Assembly (NCBI GenBank): GCA_028095005.1 | Contig: CM051460.1 | Coordinates: 148,919,461-148,983,460, forward strand | Length of the DNA: 64,000 nt | DNA from: Rhynchospora pubera | Taxonomy: Eukaryota; Streptophyta; Magnoliopsida; Poales; Cyperaceae | Direction: 5' to 3' | Part shown: piece after piece, positions 46,801 through 57,241 of the stretch | Numbering within the stretch: the first letter of the stretch is position 1 | Layout: every line of letters begins with the position of its first letter | The notes under the pieces: model-generated | Told to the model about the DNA's origin: nothing | Seen by the model: only the letters and a program-made list of their open reading frames with translations | Database searches by the model: none | Position numbers and translations under genes: made by a program

Positions 46801-47187
46801 CTTTTTTTTTGCGTATATCAGCCCTCCCTGCTGATGGGTATTTCAAGCCATCTGGTTTCCATTTTCAAAATGGCAGTTATCAAAAATAATGAGCGGGAGG
46901 TGGCTGACTTGGCACCCCTTGATTTTTTTATTTCAATACTTGACTCTTTGCTTCCATAACCGCATGTTTTCCTTACCATCTAAGTTGATTTTTGTGAGTT
47001 ACTCATCTGACCAGTGGGCCTAGGGTGCGAGAATTGGGCTATGAGTCTTGGCCATTAATTATTTTTTCTTCGGCAAATTATGTGCGCCTTTTCACTTGCA
47101 ATGCACAATTTTTTTTTGGCTACTCTTCATTTCAACACATACTTGTTCTCTCCATTTTAACTATATGCATTTTTTTAAGGTACAACA
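43884..47187 (-). mobile_element. LTR-d (-), full length 3,304 bp
   Basis: Read on the minus strand it starts TGTTGTACC at the outer edge of the array and ends TCTCTACA at 43884. It carries the LTR-b variant set near its end (ATCACACAAC) and small homopolymer differences near 46780-46810. Confidence 0.9.
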
Positions 47188-47192
47188 GATGG
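47188..47192. repeat. GATGG target duplication, right copy
   Basis: Five bases directly after the outer end of LTR-d; identical to 30403-30407. Confidence 0.9.
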
Positions 47193-47741
47193 CTCTTTTA
47201 TAGGAGGCTCGAAGGGGTGCTGAGCTGGCTTCCGCTGTCGATTACCGGCACTTGTCAGTGCATCGCATTCCCAGGAGCGATGCCCAATCGAATTGCAAGA
47301 AAAAAAAACCGGTTTGTTCGGATAGGTGGCCACCAAGTGACTGCGATCTCCACAGAGAAAGCATATCGGCTTTCGTACTGTAGAGTTACGGCGAATAGAA
47401 TCAATCCTTTGTTTTGCTCTGACCCTAGGATCCTCTCCAGTTCTAACTTGCTGCTTCTCTCCTTTAGGTGGCGAGTGGGCAAGAACGTGTGAAAACGACT
47501 TCTTGGATGAATCTTGAAAACCCGGTATACCCCCACTGACAGGTGGTCCCGATCCCTTCTTCTGACCCTCTGACAATGTATCACACAGCGCATGGACCGC
47601 TTGACCCAATAATCCGAGAGCATCTTGCAAAATGACCACATTGTCCCTAATGGACGAAGCACTGCTTAACGGAGGAAACTCCGTCACCTTCGAGGGCCCA
47701 CCTGTCGGTGGTACTGGTGGCGCTGCTCTTCCTTGTGTCAT
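47193..47741 (-). pseudogene. LINE ORF1, N-terminal part with zinc knuckles
   Basis: From MTQGRAAPPVPPTGG the frame runs to the array junction. The zinc-knuckle region reads CFLCGDRSHLVATYP and SCNSIGHRSWECDA, both CCHC-like but each missing one Cys (the last of the first knuckle is Tyr, the first of the second is Phe). ORF1 proteins of plant L1 elements bind their own RNA; this one is split by the array and probably dead. Confidence 0.75.
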
Positions 47742-47787
47742 TTCTCTGCTTTGCGTTGATTCAACTAAGTAATTCTTTCTTCTCTGG

Positions 47788-47945
47788 GGCTCCGTTTGGA
47801 TAGGTGTGGGAAGAATGGAAGAAGGGAAGAAGTGGGAAGAAGTATTGGGAAGTGTGTAACTTTGTGAAGAGTTTGGATTGTTTATAATTTATTTCTTCCC
47901 TTCTTCCTTCTTCCTACCTTCTTCTCAACGCATCCAAACGGTGCC
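47788..47945. mobile_element. Tourist-like MITE in the LINE 5' UTR
   Basis: GGCTCCGTTTGGAT to ATCCAAACGGTGCC, with TGG on both sides (47785-47787, 47946-47948) and the family core AAGTGTGTAACTTTGTGAAG. Confidence 0.75.
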
Positions 47946-48124
47946 TGGGTCTCTGAATTATTCTGCAGAAAATCTAGGAAAAAAATAAAAGGCAAATGCT
48001 GGTCTCGTTTCTTCCACTTGTGTCACCGTGCAGAGCTCCCATGGTGAGTTCTTGCCGGGAATCCTTACTGCTGCCTTATTGAGGCACCTTAACGAGTCAG
48101 TTGCCTTAATTTGAAATTGTTTTT

Positions 48125-48399
48125 CAAGAATTATAAGTGTCATCGGCAAATATATCATCCCGGCCATCGCTAAATACAAAAAAACATATACAGCAAATAA
48201 GTTGAACATATAGACAATCTAAGTGAACACTTACAAACAAATAAGTTTACATGCATATTCAATTAATTTTCATTGAACTTATTTGTTTGTATATGTTCAC
48301 TTAGATCGTCTATATGTTCACTTTGTTTGCTGTATATGTTCACTTTATATTTAGCGATGGCAGAGATGACAAAATTGCAGATGGCAGTAATCAATTTTC
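48125..48399. mobile_element. Foldback MITE, Mutator-like (copy 2)
   Basis: Closely related to 25327-25625, sharing for example GAACATATAGAC(G/A)ATCTA and its mirror TAGATCGTCTATATGTTCAC. Flanked by the 9-mer ATTGTTTTT (48116-48124, 48400-48408). It inserted right at the 5' edge of the LINE. Confidence 0.78.
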
Positions 48400-48408
48400 A
48401 TTGTTTTT

Positions 48409-48424
48409 TATAGCTGTCGGATTT
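48409..48424. repeat. LINE target-site duplication, right copy
   Basis: TATAGCTGTCGGATTT, identical to 25696-25711. It marks the 5' end of the LINE. Confidence 0.75.
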
Positions 48425-48613
48425 GATTTCCCAATGAAGCCCGTGACGTGATATTTCTGGGTCACATTTCAGTTCAACACTAAATGGAAAGGAATCATAG
48501 TAACGTAATTCTTTATGACAATTTAGGCCCAAATATTTTGAATGCCAGAATTAGGCCCGTTATTTTAGCCCGTTGGTTTTGATCTTTCATCGGTTACTCC
48601 GCCTCCGCCCAAG

Positions 48614-49391
48614 GGAACCAAATCCTCTACGGAACTTTGTTATTCCGCAGGGTGGAGAACTTTTCATATGCACCGTTCGATCGAATCTAAAGGTCAGGAT
48701 TTACAGACGCTATTAAAAAACGAAAGGACTTGCCTCTCTTCGTCTCTCCGTCTAAAATAGGGGAAATCCTTCCTCTTTTCGTCTCCTTCGTCTCTATCTG
48801 CTCAATTCCAACTTTGATTGTCTTATCACAAGTCACAAATTTGATTGGAAAATAAGGTACAGCATAGAAATAATTTCAAATTTTGATTCTCTTCGTCTCC
48901 TTTGTCTCTATCTTCTCAAACCACTTTCAGTTACAGTTACAACACAGAAACAATTTCAAAATCTTGCAGGACTTATCAATAAATTTTAAAACCAGTTAGA
49001 AATATGGTTATAGATTGTATGAAACTAGGGATCAACTAGATTTTATGTGATGAGGCAGGCGGAGAGAGAGTTGCCGAGGCAGTGAACTAATTCGCGAGAG
49101 GACGAATCTAGCTAGGTGAAGAGAAAGCTGCGAAGGAGAGAGTTGTGACGGATTTGGAAGTGCCATGATTGTGCTACGGGGAAGGTAGAAGGAAGTGATG
49201 AAGAGGGAAGAAAGGGACGGAATTGGACAAAAGAAGGAGACGAAGAGTTCTATGCAATGCTTTTCATTTTTTTTTTTTCTGGAGCGACTTAACATACCTA
49301 CTCAATCTGATCCGTTCGATGAAATCAAACAGTGTATATGAAAAGTTATGCACGATGCGGAACAAAAAAGTTCCGTAGAGGATTTGGTTCC
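48614..49391. mobile_element. Mutator-like element with a possible captured gene fragment
   Basis: Terminal inverted repeats of about 80 bp: left GGAACCAAATCCTCTACGGA, right its complement ending GGATTTGGTTCC. Flanked by the perfect 9-mer CCGCCCAAG (48605-48613, 49392-49400), the classic Mutator signature. The 570-bp interior is not transposase; it has CT-rich leader-like sequence on the minus strand in front of a small ORF (49032-49166), as in Pack-MULEs. Confidence 0.82.
49032..49166 (-). CDS. Small ORF inside the Mutator-like element
   Basis: 44 codons starting MALPNPSQLSPSQLSLHLAR, preceded by a CT-rich stretch with TTCCTTCT blocks that resembles a plant 5' UTR. No family recognised. It could be the first exon of a captured host gene; whether it is translated is unknown. 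Confidence 0.25.
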   Translation of the reverse strand: MALPNPSQLSPSQLSLHLARFVLSRISSLPRQLSLRLPHHIKSS

Positions 49392-49681
49392 CCGCCCAAG
49401 CACGTCAATGACGTCATCACGGATCACTAACCTGATAGCGGTTGTTATTTGTTAATATGTTTAGTCCAAATACAGACAAGACATTTATTAGGATCATGTT
49501 TTATACCCGATCCAACTAAACTGTATAGTAATATCTGACTTTGATCTGCCAGAAGCCTTACAGTTACTACATCACTACTACAGGCTACAGATTATAATTA
49601 AAGAGAGGACTTTCCGGTACCTTTGTTCTCTTTCTCAAATTTCTTTTTCTTTTCCCAAACGGAGACTTAAATAACTTTGAA

Positions 49682-49815
49682 GGTTCTGTTTGGATTGCTT
49701 AGGAATAAGAGGAATAGCTTATTTTTAGACGGAAAGTATTGGAAAGTGTGTAACTTTGTGAAGAGTTTGGATTGTTTTATAATAAATTTACGTCTAGAAA
49801 GAAGCTATTCCTAAT
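49682..49815. mobile_element. Tourist-like MITE, right end lost or displaced
   Basis: It starts GGTTCTGTTTGGAT and carries the family core AAAGTGTGTAACTTTGTGAAG and TTTATAATAAATTT, then breaks off after GAAGCTATTCCT. A right-end-like piece (GATCCAAACGGGGCC) is at 50264-50278, so either an insertion of about 430 bp separates the two, or the latter is from another copy. Confidence 0.55.
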
Positions 49816-50310
49816 AGATGTAATCATTAATTTAGCGTGTTTATAAATAATAACACAATTGCCAGGATCCGTAAATCATATAAAATAACAAAAATCTTGA
49901 GTATAAAACTTACAAATTGAAGAGCAGAAATCGTTAATCGTGAGGCGGAAGCGTAAGTACTGATCTTCAACGGTTTTCTTTAGACATTATGATGGACTTC
50001 TTTATAGGCGTTTTTTCTACTCATTTCTCTTTTTCTTTTATATTTATGTGGCAGAAAATGAACCAATAATTAGACATAATAGAGAATGAGTATTTATAAT
50101 ATATTTCTAAGGTAACCATTGGAATCAATACATTAAATGTGGACATCAGAATTTTCCATCAAAATAATGATGCACCATTTAATAATTTAACTTAAATGAA
50201 CTTGGTTCATAATTAACAATATAGACCACATAAAAATTCCAACAATTTCTCCTATTCTCATACGATCCAAACGGGGCCAAAGAGAGGAAATATAGGTTTC
50301 AGAAAACTTT

Positions 50311-50467
50311 GGGTGCGTTTGGATAGGTGTGGGAAGAAGGAAAGAAGGGAAGAAGTGTGAAGAAGTATTGGGAAGTGTGTAACTTTGTGAAGAATTTGGA
50401 TTGTTTATAATTTTTTTTCTTCTTCTTCCTTCTTTTTCTTCTTTCTTCCAACAATCCAAACGCACCC
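50311..50467. mobile_element. Tourist-like MITE
   Basis: GGGTGCGTTTGGAT to ATCCAAACGCACCC, with TTT on both sides (50308-50310, 50468-50470) and the family core. Confidence 0.75.
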
Positions 50468-50470
50468 TTT

Positions 50471-51220
50471 AAAAATTGTTAAATGTGGTTTATATCGCCT
50501 TCGTGTAAAAATTTAATAATTTTTCCTTCGATGGGTAAAGTAGATAAAAAAAGAAAATTTTGATATAAACCCCTCTAATTTTCTCTATTCAGATATAAAC
50601 CCCTCTAATTTAATTTTTTTTTGGACATAAGCCAATTTGCAATCTCGCGATCTTTACAACACATGTATAATTTTATTATAAATTCATAAATTAATGAGCT
50701 TGTTTTTGTATAAGACAAAGCTTTTTCGAAATTAGCGAAAAATTAATGTATGAAAAATACTTCGATTTAAATATCTTCGGCACATAGGAAACTAAATTGT
50801 GCATTAAAAATTTAAAATTGAAACATCCACATTTCAAAACTGTTGTTGTGACACTCCGACAGTTTTGAGTTAAACTCTTATCCTTTTTTACGATACTTAT
50901 ATTGATTTTACTGAAAGGTAAAAAAAAGGAACTAAAAAAAATTTTTGGTACTTGTTTGAAAATGAAACTACGTTTAACAGTTTATAAAATAGATAAATGG
51001 ATATTTTCATATCATGCAAGTCTATCTAAGAGAATGATAATGGAAGGTCAAGAATTATGTTTTTAACCTTCACTTTTATTCATTATCAAAGATGGTCTGC
51101 AACTCAAAAAAAAAAAAGAAAAAAGCAAAGATGTTCAAGCAGCAAATTTGTGTAATATAAAAGTTTAATTTGAGATTTTGAAAGTGCATGCAAATCCCTA
51201 TGGAATCAGATAAAAACTAT
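50471..51220. other. Intergenic, nothing recognised
   Basis: AT-rich, no coding signal; a short direct repeat of ATATAAACCCCTCTAATTT occurs at about 50562 and 50591. Confidence 0.4.
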
Positions 51221-51377
51221 GGGGCGTTTGGATCAAGTGGGAATTTGGAAAATTTTCTATTCCTAGGCATAAATTTATTATAAACAATTTAAATTTTTCA
51301 TAAAATTACACACTTTCCAATACTTTATGCCTATGAATAGTAAATTTCTCATATTCCTAAGCGATCCAAACGACCCA
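51221..51377. mobile_element. Tourist-like MITE, diverged subtype
   Basis: GGGGCGTTTGGATC to GATCCAAACGACCC with TAT flanks. The core is in reverse orientation (AAAATTACACACTTTCC). Arms contain GAAAATTTTCTATTCCTAGG instead of the GAAGAAGG type. Confidence 0.65.
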
Positions 51378-51787
51378 TATTGACCTGCAACTTCCTTATT
51401 ATTGTAAAGCCGATTATTCATTTTTTTTTTTTTTTGAAAAGGATATACAGAAGTTCACTATACTATTTTCTTTTACCTTCGTAGTTGTTATAGTTTTAAA
51501 AATCGTCAGGGGCTGTGTTTGGAAATTTGCCTTATTGAATCCTTAATTCCAATTCCAACCTGCTGCCCCTGCTCGGTGCTCACTTCAAGTTCAAGGTACA
51601 AGCAACGGACTAATCTCTAACCGGGTTTTGAAGATTGCTTCTCGGTTCTCGCCCGATCCAACAAAGCCAAATTCTTCGTTTCCTCCGCCAGACCGAGCTC
51701 CATTAAACTCCCTCTCTCTTCTCTTCCTCTCTGGCTCTGGCGACTTTACTCTCTCTAAACCCTAAGCTCCACTTCCTTAAACCTCTC

Positions 51788-54700
51788 ATGGCGGTCGCTT
51801 CCTTCACCTTCTCCTCTCCGGCCGTCACCAGGCGCGCCACCATTGCATCTCCCAGGAGATCTGCGCCGTTCATTAGCTTCTCGTCTCCTAACGCCGTTCA
51901 AGCTTCTCTCAGATCGGACAGATCATCAGCCTTCTCAAGTGAGATTTTTTATTGTGTCTAGTCACTTATTAGTGTTTGTTTTTGAGTCTGTATGAAACTG
52001 AGCTTTTATATTGACGAGAACAAGCTCGTTTTGTGTTTTTCTTTGAATTAATAGAAGGGTTATGTATGCAGGTGTAACTACTCATGTTGCAGCTGTTGAA
52101 AATGCCTTAGTTCAGGATGCAGTGAAGGTGGAACCTCCAGTTGCAATTGTTACTGGTGCGTCAAGGGGTATCGGAAAATCTGTTGCGTTGGCTTTGGGGA
52201 AAGCTGGATGCAAGGTTGGTCACTCAATTTATATGATTGGGTTGCTTCCACTGCCATGATCGATACTGAGCCTGTAGGAGCTGGTTGATTTAGGAATTAT
52301 TTCTACATACAACCTAGGCCTTGACCCAATTATTCTGTTTCTCTGTGAGAAAATCTTTGTACCATTCAGAGTCTCAAATTCAGAAAAGAAAATAATTGTT
52401 GTTTAAGCAGTAATCACACAATTGAAGACCTCTTTTTTATTGTGAAGAACACAATCACAAAACTAGTAATAATATTAGTACAAATGGTCATACCTGTAAT
52501 CCTTAACAATGCAGTGGTAAGCTTCTGTATGTTTGATGTTTTACTTTTTTTATAGGTCCTTGTAAATTATGCAAGGTCATCAAAGGAGGCAGAGGAGGTG
52601 TCCAAAGAAGTGAGTCCCCCCCCCCCCCCAACAACCCCAATTGTGAAAGAACTCTTTGGGCCTTTTGCTGTGAACTCCATGGAGTTATTTCAGTTTTTAG
52701 TCCGGAAAAACTTCAAGAATTTCTCAATAATTTTTAGTATTGTCCACCTAGCTGGGTTAATATGTACCTATTTATCTATTTCTTCCAGCATTCCTTTGTT
52801 TTATCTTTAGTGGTAACTTTACTTGTGAGGTTGGATAGGTGAACGTGTTAAAGCCAAAGCACATGAACTGATGGTTAGTGTATATGAAGAAACCTCATCC
52901 AAAAATAATTAATTTGAAGTTTTAACAATGAGATTGGTGAATGAAACTTTATAAAAACAACATTTACAAAGGTTTTGTGTTAACCTTTTAAGTAGGGGTT
53001 AATGAGATTCAGACTAGATTAAACATAGGTAAACGTGTTAAAGAACGTCTCAAGTGACTTCTTATGCTATGCTCGTCAAAAGGTTTAATTTAGTTAATGG
53101 CCATTGTTGCGTAAGCCTATGTCACCTAAGATCTAATTCTGCCTATGTTATTAAAAAAGAAGTCATGATCTCTGTCCAATATTTGTTAAGGACCCCTTTT
53201 ATTTTATCGGCTTTAGTTTTTTTGTTCTGGTCTAAAGCTTGTAGCTTTTGTTTGTAGATTGAGGCATTGGGTGGTCAAGCTATTACCTTTGGAGGAGATG
53301 TTTCCAAAGAAGCTGATGTAGACGCAATGGTGAAAGCTGTAAGTGTAATTATTTTTATAGGAATAATAGAGCGGGCAATCAGATTGTTGTCCACCAGTTT
53401 TTATTTAACCAGAAAACTTTGGAAAAGAACACACAAAACTTATCATCAAGTGCATAGGCAACTAAGAAATATGATTTAATACCAGTGTGGTTGTTCAGTA
53501 TTATAAGATTACTTTATATTTTTGAATGCTAAATTTTAGTTGTTGTTCACTAGGCCGTTGATACATGGGGAACTATTGATATATTAATCAACAATGCAGG
53601 TTTGTTAACCTTATTTTTGCAGTCCTTTTTCTACCAGAATTTTTTTTTATAAGAAACAAAGTTTTAGTTTTTTATTTTCTTTAGGAATCACAAGGGACAC
53701 ATTGTTGATGAGAATGAAGAAACAACAATGGCAAGATGTAATTGATTTGAATCTCACCGGTGTCTTCCTTTGTACACAGGTGGTTTGAATTTTAGTTTTA
53801 TAAAAGCAATTAAAACTATTATTCAGGATAAGTTCAAGAATTTTTTAATTAGTAATAAAGTTTATCCTTTTCCTTTTGAACAGGCTGCTACAAAGATTAT
53901 GATGAAGAAGAAAAAGGTACGTGTGTTATATATTTTTCTAAAATTCAATAAAATTGGTTTTTGTTCGGGTGATAAGTTATTTTGCACTTTCCTTTCTATA
54001 AATTTTGAAATACTCCTTTTCGTTATATATGAGCACCAGATCGGCAGAAACCAAGATAGGATCTAAAGAAAATTTATGTTAATCAGTTCTGATTTGAAGT
54101 ATTCTTTTTTTAGGGTGAAATGTATGTGATAGATTCTGATTATAAGTTACTACTTTCCAGGGTAGGATTGTGAACATTGCATCAATTGTGGGTCTTACTG
54201 GAAACGTAGGTCAAGCTAACTATAGCGCAGCCAAAGCTGGTGTAATTGGTTTTACAAAAACCGTTGCAAAAGAATATGCCAGCCGAAACATAACTGTGAG
54301 CTTAATTTATTTTTAAATCAACTCAAATTTTGAATTGTTGTGAAACATATATGGGAATTTAATCTGTCAAAAATTTGCTATTACTGCTGCAACTGCTAGG
54401 TTAGGCTCCACCCAACATGTTCTTTCTAGTGTAGGAGAGGGGGGAGAGGGGGGTGGGGGATAAAAAAGTAGAAATTCTTGCAAGAGATATGCTAGCAGAA
54501 ATATTTGGGGCTTTCAACCATACCAGCAGATCCGTACTTAGATTACTGGTTTAGAATCTGACTTTACAGAGGGACACCGTCTTAAGTTTCATTTGTTATT
54601 AATTTAAACTCACAGGAATAATCACTTGCAACTGTACTTTAGGTTAATGCAGTGGCACCTGGTTTCATCGCATCTGACATGACTGCCAAACTTTCAGAGG

Positions 54701-55645
54701 AGATTGAAAAGAAATACTTAGAGAATATCCCATTAGGTAACATCAAGGATTTCAGTTTTGGAGTTTACTTGTTTGGTTTTAGGGAACGTAAAGTACGCAA
54801 TTGATACAATTAAGTAAATATATGCAATTGACACAATTAAGCCCCAACTAGCACTTTATTTTGATGGTAGGCTTCAGTCTAACTTGATCTTGTATACACT
54901 CCCCAATATACATTCTAATCTTCAACTAAGAACCAAAGAATAAAGCAAATGAAGTTACACAAGTGAGATAAACCAAGTGTTAATTGAAAGGTTCAGCCAG
55001 TAATGAGACCACATTTGGTTGTAAATGCAACTTTTCTTACATGGAATTTGTTTCTTGTATTGAATAAATTTTAGAAGTAATTTAGTATCTTAAAACTTAA
55101 CATGCAATTTCAGGGAGGTTTGGCCAACCAGAGGATGTGGCTGGCTTGGTCGAGTTTCTAACACTTAGTCCTGCTGCTGGTTACATAACTGGCCAGGTAT
55201 GTTGATACATTTCTTGTATCTCCATGTATGAAGCATATTAGTGTTGTTTCACCAAATCCAAGATTATGTTTGTATGCTACGTATCATTCAAAGCATGCCA
55301 TCCCTACAAGAGGATCAATTTAACCTTCGGTGTGCCAAACCTTTTAACTTCCAATTAAGAGCTCAACCTGATCAATGTTGCTGATTGTTGTTCTGTTTCG
55401 TATATGTCATTGTAGTTAAAATGGTGAATCTAAAATAATAGTGCTGATTACCAAACAAAATTATTCATAGACCCAAGCACGTGATATGTTTGCTTATGTT
55501 GTCTCGACATTGCACACATGGAAGTCTCTGTGCAACATAATATTTTTCCAATGGTGGTACGAGCTTCATTGATGGGATGCACTTTTTGTGTGCATTATAA
55601 TTATTAATGCAGGTTTTAACAATTGATGGTGGATTGGTAATGTGA
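51788..55645 (+). CDS. KAR: 3-oxoacyl-[acyl-carrier-protein] reductase, plastid
   Basis: Eleven exons: 51788-51938, 52072-52214, 52556-52609, 53258-53338, 53554-53599, 53685-53779, 53884-53916, 54161-54295, 54643-54736, 55114-55196, 55613-55645; 948 nt, 315 residues, frame open throughout. The enzyme reduces 3-oxoacyl-ACP to 3-hydroxyacyl-ACP with NADPH in plastid fatty acid synthesis (FabG type). Residues 1 to about 65 form a Ser/Arg-rich transit peptide (MAVASFTFSSPAV...). Then the SDR fold: TGASRGIG (NADPH binding), NNAGITRDTLLMRM, NIASIVG (catalytic Ser), YSAAK (Tyr and Lys), and the end VLTIDGGLVM. All catalytic residues are present. The CT-rich leader at 51715-51780 fits a plant 5' UTR. 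A decayed partial copy lies at 58825-59660. Confidence 0.95.
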
Positions 55646-56971
55646 GAGCCTATTGAAGCATGCTATCGAAACAGCTATTCGATTGTGGGTGCTTATGAGT
55701 TATGAAGTTTTTCTCTCAAGTCTAGATGTTGTTTAATTTTGTTCTTAGTTGAGGGGTGGATAGAAGTTTTTTCTCTGCATGCTTGAACTTTTAACTTTCC
55801 TTCCTTTTTTTTTTCCCATTATTGGTCCTCCGGAACATTTATACATGGTGACTTGGCTCCCTTCTGTTCAATAAAATTGTAAAATCGACTTTTATCCAGT
55901 TTCAATGCCCTTGGATATGACCTTTTCAGTACTTGAAAACAGCTAAGGGTAGAACTCCAGTCTCATAGTAGAAATGAGGGATTGAGGGTCTTGGCATGTT
56001 TATTTGTACGAGGTTCTTGGGGTCCTTCCAATCCAAGATATGCCATTTCGTGAACCTTTCACCTTTCTGTTATTATAATCACTACAAAGTAAAATATGTA
56101 TATGCTATTAAGTTTAAAGGAACAGTAAGTTTTACTTTTTCTAAATCAGGTGTTCTAGTAAGAAAATCAGCGGCCAGCTGATCCGCTGATGTCATTTCAG
56201 GGACTCTTAGATGTAAATTTGATTGATTCGTTTCGATCTGAAGGTCGAAATGAGATAGTCAATGTAAGGCGTACAAAAGAAATTAGCACGGATCTTGACA
56301 CAAATTAAGGTACAATAGACGTGGCAGCCCAGTATACCGCTTTTTAGTTGCAACCTGCACAAGTTAGCCACAACCCACTTATGGCCTATGGGACCAAATT
56401 TTCATCCCAGCATTTATGTAGATGTCAGCGTCAAACTAGACATATTAACATATCTGAAAGTCAGTCGCATTCGGCATGCTGTCCATATTTGGGGCCGGAA
56501 TGCCGAGAGCCTAACTCAGTTTGACTATGATTCTGTCAGTTTCAGGCTTTCAGCTATTTAAATAAAAATTTTACATGTTTGTCAGTGCCATTCGGGCCCG
56601 TTCACAAGTCACAACTGGCAACTAAGACTTAACTCTCTGGTCCAGCTCACTATTATTCCATTACATGCTTGCTGGTTTAGGATGAGCTAGTACTTCAAAC
56701 AGCAAAGCAAAGTAGCAAACACCATGACCCCACTGGTTTCTTGGCTTTGACCGAGGCACTTGTTCTTCCACAGCAAGTGTAGGTGGTCCTGGATCCGTTG
56801 GATATATCCGCGTCGTTGCGCTTTAATTAATTCATAATGTCTTCACTATTTCTGTTTCCTATTGAACAATGCATACAATTCCAAGTTGATCTCTACCAAG
56901 TTCCTACTATTAATCTAATAAATGATTGCTGTTGGATAAGAAAGATAAATCTCTCAAGTACTATTAATCTA
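55646..56971. other. KAR 3' UTR and intergenic DNA
   Basis: After the stop the KAR 3' UTR probably ends near AATAAAATTG at about 55870. The remainder shows no gene. No repeats of note before the MITE at 56972. Confidence 0.45.
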
Positions 56972-57179
56972 GGGTGTGTTTGGATAAGCTTAGAATAAAA
57001 AATTTCGGTATGTGTGCTTATTCTTATTCTTGCGCAACCCAAACAACACAAGAATAAGGAATTTGGGCCCTTATTCTTATACTAACAAAACCATAGTATA
57101 AGAATAAAGAATTTGGATAAGCACGCATACCGAAATTTTTTATTCTTATTCCTTATTCATGGCTCATCCAAACACACCC
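56972..57179. mobile_element. MITE with 3-bp target duplication, different subfamily
   Basis: GGGTGTGTTTGGATAAG to CATCCAAACACACCC, flanked by CTA on both sides (56969-56971, 57180-57182). Arms pair over about 50 bp (AATAAAAAATTTCGGTATG). It lacks the TAACTTTGTGAAG core of the other copies. It ends 62 bases before the PGIP start codon, so it forms part of that gene's promoter or leader region. Confidence 0.75.
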
Positions 57180-57241
57180 CTAATATATTAAGAGACTGAG
57201 AGTAGCTCAAAAATACCAATTGTATATCTCTTGAAAACAAA

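Larger units (their letters stand above)
30408..47187. mobile_element. 16.8-kb palindromic array of four LTRs (LARD-like retrotransposon)
   Basis: Order: LTR-a(+), internal(+), LTR-b(+), partial internal(+), junction at about 38402, partial internal(-), LTR-c(-), internal(-), LTR-d(-). Both outer ends are TGTTGTACC (U3 start) facing outwards, and the unit is flanked by GATGG on both sides. The element type has 3.3-kb LTRs and a 1.9-kb internal region without gag or pol, so it must use proteins from another element. The arms are nearly identical over most of their length, which points to a young insertion. A simple reading is one integration of an inverted-dimer cDNA; an assembly artefact must be excluded. 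Confidence 0.88.
47193..48408 (-). mobile_element. L1-type LINE, 5' part
   Basis: It carries the start of ORF1 (ATG at 47741) and the 5' UTR. The 5' UTR is interrupted by a Tourist-like MITE (47788-47945) and a Mutator-like MITE (48125-48399). The 16-bp LINE target duplication follows at 48409-48424. Confidence 0.8.

Noticed and set aside
30408..47187. Reading the palindrome as an inverted segmental duplication of host DNA
   Set aside because: All of it is LTR element sequence with LTR ends, primer-binding sites, polypurine tracts and a 5-bp target duplication.
47025..47492. 155-codon plus-strand ORF
   Set aside because: It crosses the right junction of the array and runs antisense to LINE ORF1; no domain.
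50264..50278. Right end of the MITE that starts at 49682
   Set aside because: The arm sequence pairs only loosely and the 3-bp flanks do not match, so a single interrupted element could not be shown.
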